Assembly (NCBI GenBank): GCA_023387585.1
Contig: JAEWHZ010000381.1
Coordinates: forward strand, 1 to 15,480
Length of the DNA: 15,480 nt
Reading direction: 5' to 3'
DNA from: Pseudomonadota bacterium
GTDB taxonomy: Bacteria > Pseudomonadota > Alphaproteobacteria > Rhizobiales > Devosiaceae
Positions 1-6,472 of the stretch are shown piece by piece. The number at the start of each line of letters is the position of its first letter. The stretch's first letter is position 1. Under the pieces are notes generated by a model that made no database searches, was not told where the DNA came from, and saw only the letters and a program-made list of their open reading frames with translations. The position numbers and the translations under genes were made by a program.

Positions 1-1
1 C

Positions 2-259
2 AAGGCGGCGAGCGACATGCTGCTCGACAAGCACAACATCTATATCCAGCCGATCAACTATCCCACCGTGCCCAAGGGCACCGAGCGGCTGCGCATCACC
101 CCGACGCCGCTGCACAGCGACGAGATGATCTTCGAGCTGCGGCACGCGCTGGTCAGCGTGTGGGCCAGCCTCGAAATCCCCCGCGTGCCGGCCGATGCCC
201 GGATCACGGCGGACAAGCTGACCTCCGGCGACCTGACGCTGCATTCGATCGGGGGGTGA
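2..259 (+). CDS. hemA: 5-aminolevulinate synthase, C-terminal fragment
   Basis: This is the last 85 residues of a PLP-dependent alpha-oxoamine synthase; the rest lies beyond the left edge. The family condenses glycine with succinyl-CoA to 5-aminolevulinate, the first step of C4-pathway heme synthesis in the cytoplasm. The segment HNIYIQPINYPTVPKGTERL followed by RITPTPLH is the typical ALAS C-terminal block, where the Arg/Thr-rich stretch contributes to the active site. The reading frame is open from base 2 and stops with TGA at 257-259. The C4 enzyme points to an alphaproteobacterium. It converges on the ribokinase gene, with a palindromic repeat between them. KBL and BioF are sister enzymes, but the ERLRITPTPLH block favours ALAS. 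Confidence 0.9.
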   Translation, partial: KAASDMLLDKHNIYIQPINYPTVPKGTERLRITPTPLHSDEMIFELRHALVSVWASLEIPRVPADARITADKLTSGDLTLHSIGG

Positions 260-292
260 GCGGGCGCGCACCGAGAACGCTCCAAACTCAGT

Positions 293-406
293 GTCACCCC
301 GGCGGCAGGCCGGGGCCCGTCATGAGGGATTGCAGAGTGCGCACACCGCGCCATCGCGGCTGTGGATGGCTTTGGAGATAGGCGCCCCGGCCTGCGCCGG
401 GGTGAC
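293..406. repeat. Intergenic palindromic (REP-like) element
   Basis: Two arms, 293-316 and 383-406, are reverse complements of each other except for one extra base in the left arm. Both carry the core TCACCCCGGC and the core GCAGGCCGGGGC. About 66 nt separate them. RNA from either strand could fold into a long GC-rich hairpin. It sits between the convergent ends of hemA and the ribokinase gene, where it may stop or stabilise both transcripts. The form resembles the dispersed palindromic elements common between genes in Hyphomicrobiales, but no second copy is visible in this window, so its repetitive nature is inferred. Confidence 0.65.
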
Positions 407-432
407 GACCGGAGGAGCGGTGCGTTCTTGTC

Positions 433-1338
433 CTAACCCGTGCGTTCCAGCACGGCTTCCACCTCTTGCGCATGCGGGATCGCCGGCTGCGCCCCCGGCT
501 TGAGGCAGGCGAGGCTGCCGGCGGTGGCGGCGCGGCGCAGGGCCGGTTCGAGGCCGAGCCCGGCGGACAGGCCCTGGGCGAGATAGCCGACAAAGGTATC
601 GCCGGCGCCGACCGTGTCGACCGGGGTGACCTTGTAGGCAGGTACGGACAGCAGATCGCCCCCCGGGGTGGCCGCGCGGGCGCCATCGGGGCCGAGGGTG
701 ACGATGACGGTCTGGCCGTGCGCGCGGGCCCAGTCGGCCATGGCCGGCTCGAGAGCGTCGGCCGAGCCCCCCGAAAGCAGGGCGAATTCGGTTTCGTTGG
801 CGACGAGGATGGCGGCGAGCGGGGCCAGTTCGGCGGTGTCGGCCAGCATGGGCGCTGTGTTGAGGATGGATACGATGCCGCGCCGGCGGGCGGCTTTCAG
901 CGCCGCGCGGGTCGCGGCTTGCGGAATCTCCTGCTGGCAGACGAGCAGGTCGGCTTCGGCCATGGCGGCGACGGCCGCCTCGCCATCGGCGGCGCCGAGC
1001 GTGCCGTTGGCGCCTGGCAGCACGGCGATGACGTTCTCGCCATGCGTATCGACGAAGATCATGGCGATGCCCGAGGCGGTGTCGGCATGATGCATGGCAT
1101 CGAGCCGCACCCCGCCGGCCTCGAGCTCGGCCAGCGCCAGCGGCGCGAAGGCGTCCCGGCCCACGGCCGAGACATGCCGGACCTCGGCGCCGGCGCGGCG
1201 CGCAGCCAGCGCCTGGTTGGCGCCCTTGCCGCCGGGAGCCATGGAAAAACTGCCGCCAGCCACGGTCTCGCCGGGCGCGGGCAGGCGCGACACGGTGCCG
1301 ATCTGGTCGAGATTGGTGGAGCCGAAAATGGTGATCAC
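433..1338 (-). CDS. rbsK: Ribokinase (PfkB family)
   Basis: A 301-aa PfkB-family sugar kinase, the usual length for ribokinase, which phosphorylates D-ribose at O5 with ATP in the cytoplasm. Visible signatures are the N-terminal GSTNLD (6-11), the substrate-side motif PGGKGANQA (35-43), and the C-terminal signature DTVGAGDTF (241-249), which holds the anion hole and catalytic Asp247. NETEF at 181-185 fits the family NxxE motif, which helps bind Mg-phosphate. The start codon is GTG, and its first bases overlap the TGA of the upstream acetyltransferase gene (GTGA), so the two are probably translationally coupled. No ribose transporter lies nearby, so the substrate could be another pentose or a nucleoside-derived sugar. 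The family is secure; the exact substrate is inferred. Confidence 0.85.
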   Translation of the reverse strand: MITIFGSTNLDQIGTVSRLPAPGETVAGGSFSMAPGGKGANQALAARRAGAEVRHVSAVGRDAFAPLALAELEAGGVRLDAMHHADTASGIAMIFVDTHGENVIAVLPGANGTLGAADGEAAVAAMAEADLLVCQQEIPQAATRAALKAARRRGIVSILNTAPMLADTAELAPLAAILVANETEFALLSGGSADALEPAMADWARAHGQTVIVTLGPDGARAATPGGDLLSVPAYKVTPVDTVGAGDTFVGYLAQGLSAGLGLEPALRRAATAGSLACLKPGAQPAIPHAQEVEAVLERTG

Positions 1339-2213
1339 GAGGGGTCTGCGGGGCTTTCGTCGGAGATTTCGGCTGCCGGTTCGGCGGGGGTTTCGGGCGG
1401 GCCGATCAGGGCGGCGAGCCGCGCCTCGGCGTCGCCATCGCCCGGCACGCTGAGGCCGAAACGCTCGGACAGCAACGATTTGAGCTCGGCGACATCGGTC
1501 AATACGCGCTGTTCGGTCTCGCTCTCGCCATCCAGCACATGGCGGGCGAAGCGTCCGTCATGCAGGGCCAGGCGCTCGCCAGGCGGTGACAGCGCCACGC
1601 GCAATTCGCGGGTGAAGGGGGAGGATTCGCTGCCCGCCATTTCGGCATTCGCCGCCTCGATCAGCTCGCGCGACAGGGTCTGCACGGTAAATTCGTAAAG
1701 ATCGGTCCAGGCGTCCGGACCCGCCTCCATGGCGAGGCGCCAGACGTCCTCGGCCTGGCTCAGCCGGTAGCGGCCATGGGGGGTATCCTGCTCCACCCCG
1801 TCGCGCAGGCGCAGCGGGCCGGTGGAGGTGTGGCGCCCGAAGCCGACATCGACGAGATAGGTCGTCGCGCTGACATCGACCAGCAAAGCGAGATGGCTGA
1901 CGCCGGCCGGCGGATCGTCGCCGAGCAGCACGCGCGCACCGACGAGGCGCACGCCGAAATCGAGATCGGCGAGGATATCGGCGAGCAGCAGGGCATGCTC
2001 GAAGCCATAGCCGCCCCTTCCCTCGGCGAGCATCTTGCGCTCGAGCGCCTTGGGCTCGAGCCGCACCGGCCGGCCGAGCAGGGGATCGAGATTCTCGAAG
2101 GGGATGGTTGCCGGATGCAGCGCCGCGAGCTGCTCCAGCGTCGCATAATTGGGCGCGATGGAGCCGGCAAAGCCGATGCGCTCGAAGTAAGCGTTGAGAT
2201 TGACAGAACTCAT
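1335..2213 (-). CDS. Arylamine N-acetyltransferase homolog lacking catalytic Cys
   Basis: A 292-aa member of the NAT family, which moves acetyl from acetyl-CoA to arylamines through a Cys-His-Asp triad. Family landmarks are HPATIPFENLDPLLGR (33-48), RGGYGFEH (66-73), GARVLLG (92-98), SHLALLV (106-112) and YLVDVGFG (119-126). His107 and Asp122 of the triad are in place. The nucleophile position, Cys in the family motif RGGYCFE, is Gly70 here, encoded by GGC at 2004-2006. The rest of the frame is intact, so this looks like an altered-function or inactive homolog, or a base error (TGC would give Cys). I chose ATG at 2213 because it fits the family N-terminus; an in-frame GTG at 2258 would add 15 residues. 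It lies downstream of irr on the same strand and overlaps the ribokinase by 4 nt. Confidence 0.8.
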   Translation of the reverse strand: MSSVNLNAYFERIGFAGSIAPNYATLEQLAALHPATIPFENLDPLLGRPVRLEPKALERKMLAEGRGGYGFEHALLLADILADLDFGVRLVGARVLLGDDPPAGVSHLALLVDVSATTYLVDVGFGRHTSTGPLRLRDGVEQDTPHGRYRLSQAEDVWRLAMEAGPDAWTDLYEFTVQTLSRELIEAANAEMAGSESSPFTRELRVALSPPGERLALHDGRFARHVLDGESETEQRVLTDVAELKSLLSERFGLSVPGDGDAEARLAALIGPPETPAEPAAEISDESPADPS

Positions 2214-2330
2214 GACCGGCCCAGCCCGCTGCTCAGCGACATCGTTGTTGTCCCGCACGGCCCGGCGGTTCGCGCCGGCACGGCGGACATCGGCACCGCA
2301 GACATGGCGCGAATCGTCACGCGGGCCCGC

Positions 2331-2774
2331 TCAACGCTGCCGGCGCAGGCGGATGACCACGTCCACATGCGATACGCTCATGCCGCGCGGCGGCTTGGGC
2401 AGGCTTTCGAACACCACGGAGGAAGCGGGGATGTCGATCATGCGCTGCTCGTCCTCGACGTAGAAATGGTGGTGATCCGAAGTATCGGTGTCGAAATAGG
2501 AGCGCGAGGCGTCGACGGGCACTTCGCGCAGCAGGCCGGCCTCGTGGAACTGGTGCAGGGTGTTGTAGATGGTGGCGAGCGATACGTTGACATGGGCGGC
2601 CAGCGCCTCGCCATGCAACTCCTCCGCGCTCACATGCCGGTGCGGCCCGCCGAACAGCAGTTCGGCAAGGGCGATGCGCTGGCGCGTGGGCCGCAGCCCG
2701 GCCATGCGGAGCACGGCAGTGAGGCAGGGCTTGCGCGATGGGTGGTTCCTGGTGGCGATGGATCGGTCTTGCAT
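2331..2774 (-). CDS. irr: Iron response regulator Irr (Fur family)
   Basis: A 147-aa Fur-superfamily repressor. In Hyphomicrobiales, Irr accumulates when iron is scarce, represses heme synthesis and iron-using genes, and is degraded or inactivated on binding heme. The winged-helix domain covers about residues 15-85, with GLRPTRQRIALAELLFGG and SLATIYNTLHQFHEAGLL. The DHHHFYVED motif at 100-108 has the three-His run typical of Irr, involved in heme/metal sensing. The N-terminal Cys-Pro heme regulatory motif of Bradyrhizobium Irr is absent, as in many Irr proteins from other genera. ATG at 2774 is preceded by AGGG six to seven nt upstream. The same open frame runs far upstream antisense to fabA/fabB, but that part is not coding. 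It is divergent from fabA. Confidence 0.9.
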   Translation of the reverse strand: MQDRSIATRNHPSRKPCLTAVLRMAGLRPTRQRIALAELLFGGPHRHVSAEELHGEALAAHVNVSLATIYNTLHQFHEAGLLREVPVDASRSYFDTDTSDHHHFYVEDEQRMIDIPASSVVFESLPKPPRGMSVSHVDVVIRLRRQR

Positions 2775-2810
2775 CGGTCCCTCGTCGGCACGTTCGCTGT
2801 CAGAGCCCGG

Positions 2811-2839
2811 TATATACTTGCCGGCCGCATGTCGCACAA
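2811..2839 (-). promoter_or_regulatory. Candidate irr promoter
   Basis: On the minus strand, TTGTGC (2839-2834) and TATATA (2816-2811) are separated by 17 nt, about 37 nt before the irr start codon. The -10 is good and the -35 matches only TTG of the consensus. The 186-bp irr-fabA gap also holds TATATT at 2894-2899 on the plus strand, a possible -10 for fabA without a convincing -35. Confidence 0.4.
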
Positions 2840-2960
2840 GCGTACCACCCGCCGCAGGGGCAAGAGCCCCGAGGCGCGCGGGCGCCGAAAGGTTATATTG
2901 ACCCTCCCCCGGCGGGCCTCTATCAGAACCCGTTGAACCGACACCAAGGGATTTCGCGCA

Positions 2961-3464
2961 ATGGAGCGGCAGACCGCATTCGGATACGAGGACCTGCTGG
3001 CCCATTCGCGCGGCGAACTGCCGGGCCAGATGGATGCGCGCCTGCCCGCCCCGCCCATGCTGATGTTCGACCGCATCACCGAGATTTCGGATGAGGGCGG
3101 CGCCTATGGCAAGGGCTATGTCCAGGCCGAGCTCGATCTGCATCCGGACCTGTGGTTCTTCAAGTGCCATTTCATCGGCGATCCGGTGATGCCGGGCTGC
3201 CTCGGGCTCGACGCGCTGTGGCAGATGACCGGCTTCTTCCTCGGATGGTCGGGCTCGCGCGGACGCGGCCGCGCCCTTGGCGGCGAGATCAAGTTCACCG
3301 GCCAGGCGACCATCGACAAGAAGCTTCTGGAATACCGCATCGACATCAAGCGGCACATGCGCTCGCCCCTGCCCTTCGGCATTGCCACCGGCACGGTCAA
3401 GGCGGATGGGGAGGTCATCTATGTGGCCGAAAATCTCAGGGTCGGCCTCATTCCCGTTGCGTGA
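2961..3464 (+). CDS. fabA: 3-hydroxydecanoyl-ACP dehydratase/isomerase FabA
   Basis: A 167-aa hot-dog-fold enzyme of fatty acid synthesis. It dehydrates 3-hydroxydecanoyl-ACP and isomerises the trans-2 product to cis-3-decenoyl-ACP, the branch point to unsaturated fatty acids. The active-site block FKCHFIGDPVMPGCLGLDA has His70 and Asp84 at the same numbers as in E. coli FabA. PAPPMLMFDRI (29-39) and GRALGGEIKF are other family blocks. Length fits the family (about 170). AAGGGA lies roughly 10 nt before the ATG. It is divergent from irr and followed after 111 nt by fabB, the usual alphaproteobacterial fabAB arrangement. Confidence 0.95.
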   Translation: MERQTAFGYEDLLAHSRGELPGQMDARLPAPPMLMFDRITEISDEGGAYGKGYVQAELDLHPDLWFFKCHFIGDPVMPGCLGLDALWQMTGFFLGWSGSRGRGRALGGEIKFTGQATIDKKLLEYRIDIKRHMRSPLPFGIATGTVKADGEVIYVAENLRVGLIPVA

Positions 3465-3470
3465 ACAGAG

Positions 3471-3494
3471 AAAAAAGCACCCCGCGCGGGGTGC
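3471..3494 (-). terminator. Hairpin plus T-tract reading on the minus strand
   Basis: GCACCCCGCGCGGGGTGC at 3477-3494 is a perfect 18-nt palindrome (7-bp stem, GCGC loop). Six A residues (3471-3476) lie on its left side. Read on the minus strand, this is a GC-rich stem followed directly by six T, the form of an intrinsic terminator. On the plus strand there is no T-tract after the stem. It lies in the fabA-fabB gap, so it would stop antisense transcripts before fabA. It could also act as an RNA stabiliser at the fabA 3' end. Confidence 0.5.
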
Positions 3495-3575
3495 AATGAC
3501 CCGAATCCGCACCAGATAAGAGGGGCGCCCGGCACATGGCGCGCCAACGAGACTAAAGCGAGGTACAAGGACACG

Positions 3576-4805
3576 ATGAGACGGGTTGTCGTCACGGGCA
3601 TGGGGATCGTCTCCTCGATCGGCAATTCGCTCGACGAGGTGACCGAAAGCCTGCGCCAGGCGAGGTCGGGCATCGTCTTCGCCGAGGACTATGCCGAGCT
3701 CGGCTTTCGCAGCCAGGTCAAGGGCGATCCGCGTCTCGATCCGTTCGAGGTGCTTGAGCGGCGCGTGACGCGCTTCATGGGCAAGGGCGCGGCCTGGAAC
3801 TACCTCGCCATGCAGCAGGCCATCGCCGATGCCGGGCTGGAGGCGAAAGACATCTCCAACCCGATGACCGGCATCGTCATGGGCTCGGGCGGCGCCTCGA
3901 CCCGCACCATCGTCGAGGCGGCGGACATCACGCGCAAGAACACCAGCCCCAAGCGCATCGGCCCGCTGGCCGTGCCCAAGGCCATGGGCTCGACAGCCTC
4001 GGCGACGCTGGCGACCAGCTTCGGCATTCGCGGCATCAACTATTCCATTTCGGCCGCCTGCGCGACCTCCAAGCACTGCATCGGCAACGCCTATGAGCAG
4101 ATCATGCTGGGCAAGCAGGACATCGTTTTCGCCGGCGGGCACGAGGATCTCGACTGGACGCTGTCCAACCTGTTCGACGCCATGGGCGCCATGAGCTCGA
4201 ATTTCAACGACACGCCGGAAACGGCCTCGCGCTGCTACGACGCGACCCGCGACGGCTTCGTGATCTCGGGCGGCGCCGGGGTGCTGGTGCTCGAGGAGCT
4301 CGAACACGCCAGGGCGCGCGGCGCGAAGATCTGGGCCGAGGTGGTGGGCTATGGCGCGACCTCGGACGGGCTCGACATGGTCGCGCCCTCCGGCGAGGGC
4401 GCCGAGCGCTGCATGCGCATGGCGCTCAAGACCGTGCGCGAGACGGTCGACTACATCAACCCGCACGCCACCTCGACCCCGGTCGGCGATCTCAAGGAGA
4501 TCGAGGCGCTGCGCGCCGTGTTCGGCAATGAGGACGCCTGCCCGCCGATCTCGGCCACCAAGTCGCTGACCGGGCATTCGCAGGGCGCCACCGGGGTGCA
4601 TGAATCGATCTATTCGATCCTGATGATGCATCACCGCTTCATCGCCGAGAGCGCCAATATCGTCGAGCTCGACCCGGCCATGGCCGACATGCCGATCATG
4701 CGCGAGCGGCGCGACGACGTCGATCTTGGGGTCGTTCTGTCGAACTCCTTCGGCTTCGGCGGCACCAATGCCGCGCTGGTCTTCCGCCACCCCGACGCCG
4801 GCTGA
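3576..4805 (+). CDS. fabB: Beta-ketoacyl-ACP synthase I FabB
   Basis: A 409-aa thiolase-fold condensing enzyme that elongates acyl-ACP with malonyl-ACP and is needed to extend the cis-3-decenoyl-ACP made by FabA. The Cys-His-His triad is visible: Cys162 in SAACATSKHCIG, His297 in NPHATSTPVGD, and His334 in LTGHSQGATG. Lys329 in ATKS and the C-terminal SNSFGFGGTNA are also family features. AAGGA lies shortly before the ATG. In many Hyphomicrobiales fabI follows fabB; here tRNA-Gln and hemN follow instead. KAS II (FabF) is the main alternative, but pairing with fabA and the overall length favour FabB. Confidence 0.94.
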   Translation: MRRVVVTGMGIVSSIGNSLDEVTESLRQARSGIVFAEDYAELGFRSQVKGDPRLDPFEVLERRVTRFMGKGAAWNYLAMQQAIADAGLEAKDISNPMTGIVMGSGGASTRTIVEAADITRKNTSPKRIGPLAVPKAMGSTASATLATSFGIRGINYSISAACATSKHCIGNAYEQIMLGKQDIVFAGGHEDLDWTLSNLFDAMGAMSSNFNDTPETASRCYDATRDGFVISGGAGVLVLEELEHARARGAKIWAEVVGYGATSDGLDMVAPSGEGAERCMRMALKTVRETVDYINPHATSTPVGDLKEIEALRAVFGNEDACPPISATKSLTGHSQGATGVHESIYSILMMHHRFIAESANIVELDPAMADMPIMRERRDDVDLGVVLSNSFGFGGTNAALVFRHPDAG

Positions 4806-4831
4806 ACCCGGCATGGCAGAGGGCGCGCGGA

Positions 4832-4855
4832 CATGGCACGATGCCTGTTGCCATG
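4832..4855 (+). repeat. Inverted repeat after fabB
   Basis: CATGGCA at 4832-4838 and TGCCATG at 4849-4855 form a 7-bp stem with a 10-nt loop, 27 nt after the fabB stop. No T-tract follows, so this is not a clear intrinsic terminator. It could mark the 3' end of the fabAB transcript before the tRNA. Confidence 0.3.
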
Positions 4856-4886
4856 CAGGCCCAACCCGTGTAGCACCCGAGCCCGT

Positions 4887-4961
4887 TGGGGCGTAGCCAA
4901 GCGGTAAGGCAGCGGTTTTTGGTACCGCCATTCCCAGGTTCGAATCCTGGCGCCCCAGCCA
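4887..4961 (+). tRNA. tRNA-Gln (UUG)
   Basis: A complete 75-nt cloverleaf. The acceptor stem TGGGGCG (4887-4893) pairs with CGCCCCA (4951-4957). The D arm is GCC/GGC. The anticodon stem GCGGT/ACCGC (4912-4916, 4924-4928) encloses a 7-nt loop with anticodon TTG at 4919-4921. The T arm CCAGG/CCTGG has loop TTCGAAT. The discriminator is G4958 and CCA is encoded at 4959-4961. The strand opposite contains long open frames through this gene whose translations are artefacts. Confidence 0.97.
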
Positions 4962-5005
4962 TCTCCGATCAGCCCGAGCATTCCCAGCCAGCCGCAAGGG
5001 CTTGT

Positions 5006-5019
5006 TTGCAGCCGCGCAA
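5006..5019 (+). promoter_or_regulatory. FNR/NnrR-type box before hemN
   Basis: TTGCAGCCGCGCAA is a 14-bp dyad with TTG and CAA 8 nt apart, the spacing of Crp/FNR-family sites. It resembles the TTGCG-N4-CGCAA type described for NnrR/DNR-like NO regulators more than the FNR TTGAT-N4-ATCAA type. A -10-like TATCCA (5042-5047) follows after 22 nt, which places the box centre at -41.5 from the expected start near 5054. The hemN Shine-Dalgarno sequence and ATG follow directly. The binding protein is inferred; no regulator of this family is in the window. Confidence 0.5.
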
Positions 5020-5068
5020 AGATGTGGGCGGACCATCGCATTATCCAAGCGAGGCTTGGAGAGAACCG

Positions 5069-6421
5069 ATGACCGAGGCCACGCTTTTGCGGCACGGCGA
5101 GGCACGGCTGCCGCGCTATACGAGCTATCCCACGGCACCGAACTTCGCTTCGGTGGTAGGAGCGTCGCAATATGCGCGCTGGCTCGCGGAGCTGGCGCCG
5201 GACGAGCCGGTCTCGCTCTATGTGCATGTGCCGTTCTGCCGCTCGATGTGCTGGTATTGCGGGTGCCACACGACGATCACGGCGCGTGATGCGCCGATCG
5301 AGGCCTATCTTGGCTCGCTCCATGCCGAGCTCGCGCTGGTTGCGGGCCTGGCGCCCGCGCCGCTCAAGGTCGCGGCGCTGCATTTTGGCGGCGGCACGCC
5401 GACCATCATGGGGCCCGAGCGCTTCAGCCGGCTGATGCAGGCGCTGCGCCGGCATGTGAGCTTCACGCCCGATGCGGAACTCGCCATCGAAATCGACCCG
5501 CGCACGCTGAGCCGCCCGATGATCGCGGCGCTGGCGGAGGGCGGCATCACGCGCGCGAGCCTCGGCGTGCAGAGCTTCGACCCCGCCGTGCAACAGGCGA
5601 TCAACCGTGTGCAGAGCATCGCGGAGACAGAGGCGGCGGTCACGGGGCTGCGTGCCGCAGGCATCGCGCGCATCAATTTCGACCTCATCTACGGCCTGCC
5701 GAGACAAACCGTCGCCTCGTGCCGGAAGACCGTCGCGGCGGCGCTGGCGCTGGCGCCCGACCGCTTCGCCGTCTTCGGCTATGCGCATGTGCCGGACTTC
5801 AAGAAACACCAGCGGCTGATCGAGGAAGCGGCGCTGCCCGGGTGCGCCGAACGGATCGAGCAGGCGCTGGCCATCGGCGAGGCGTTGGTTGCCGCCGGCT
5901 ACGTTCCGGTCGGGCTCGATCATTTCGCCCGGCCCGGCGACCCGCTGGCCGAGGCGGCGGCGACAGGCCGGCTGCACCGGAATTTCCAGGGCTACACCAC
6001 CGATTCCTGCCCGACCCTCATCGGGCTCGGCGCCTCGGCAATCGGGCAGACGCGCGCCGGCTTCGTGCAGAACGCGGTGCCGATCGGGCGCTATCAGCAG
6101 GCCGTTGCGGCCGGAGGATTGGCGACGGCGCGCAGATACCTTCTCACCGCCGACGACCGGCTGCGCGCCGAGATCATCGAGCGGCTGATGTGCGATTTCA
6201 GCGCCAATATCGGCGCAATCGCGGCACGCCATGGCGCGGACGCAGCGGCGCTGCTTGAAAACAATGCGCGGTTGCAGGCGCTGGTGGAGGAAGGCGTCGC
6301 CGAAATCGATCGCGGCACCGTCCTTGTGCCGGTGCGCCACCGCTTCCTGGTGCGCACCGTGGCCGCGGCCTTCGATGCCTATCTCGATACTGCCCGGCGT
6401 CTGGGCAGCAAGGTCGCCTGA
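5069..6421 (+). CDS. hemN: Oxygen-independent coproporphyrinogen III dehydrogenase HemN
   Basis: A 450-aa radical-SAM enzyme that decarboxylates coproporphyrinogen III to protoporphyrinogen IX without O2, replacing HemF when oxygen is low. The motif VPFCRSMCWYCGCH gives Cys57, Cys61 and Cys64 for the 4Fe-4S cluster, plus Cys66, the extra Cys of true HemN that separates it from HemW-like proteins. The N-terminal block RYTSYPTAPNF (16-26) and the SAM-binding GGGTPT are present, as are IEIDPRTL and DLIYGLPRQT. Length matches HemN (about 450-460). ATG at 5069 has GGAGAG 6 nt upstream; the open frame extends back into the tRNA but that part is not coding. nnrS follows after 51 nt, probably in one transcript. 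Confidence 0.93.
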   Translation: MTEATLLRHGEARLPRYTSYPTAPNFASVVGASQYARWLAELAPDEPVSLYVHVPFCRSMCWYCGCHTTITARDAPIEAYLGSLHAELALVAGLAPAPLKVAALHFGGGTPTIMGPERFSRLMQALRRHVSFTPDAELAIEIDPRTLSRPMIAALAEGGITRASLGVQSFDPAVQQAINRVQSIAETEAAVTGLRAAGIARINFDLIYGLPRQTVASCRKTVAAALALAPDRFAVFGYAHVPDFKKHQRLIEEAALPGCAERIEQALAIGEALVAAGYVPVGLDHFARPGDPLAEAAATGRLHRNFQGYTTDSCPTLIGLGASAIGQTRAGFVQNAVPIGRYQQAVAAGGLATARRYLLTADDRLRAEIIERLMCDFSANIGAIAARHGADAAALLENNARLQALVEEGVAEIDRGTVLVPVRHRFLVRTVAAAFDAYLDTARRLGSKVA

Positions 6422-6472
6422 GGGGACGGCGCGCATCGCGGTGTTGATCTTGGAGGCAGGAGCACGACGAGG

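Noticed and set aside
466..1698. 410-codon plus-strand frame over the ribokinase and NAT genes.
   Set aside because: It is antisense to two genes with clear family motifs and encodes a Gly/Arg-rich sequence without recognisable features.
2262..2278. CCGGCG/CGCCGG hairpin between irr and the NAT gene.
   Set aside because: A 6-bp GC stem without a T-tract is expected by chance at this base composition.
2775..5138. Long minus-strand open frame continuing upstream from irr over fabA, fabB and tRNA-Gln.
   Set aside because: It is antisense to well-supported genes and to a tRNA, and its translation has no family features outside irr. Such frames are normal in GC-rich DNA.
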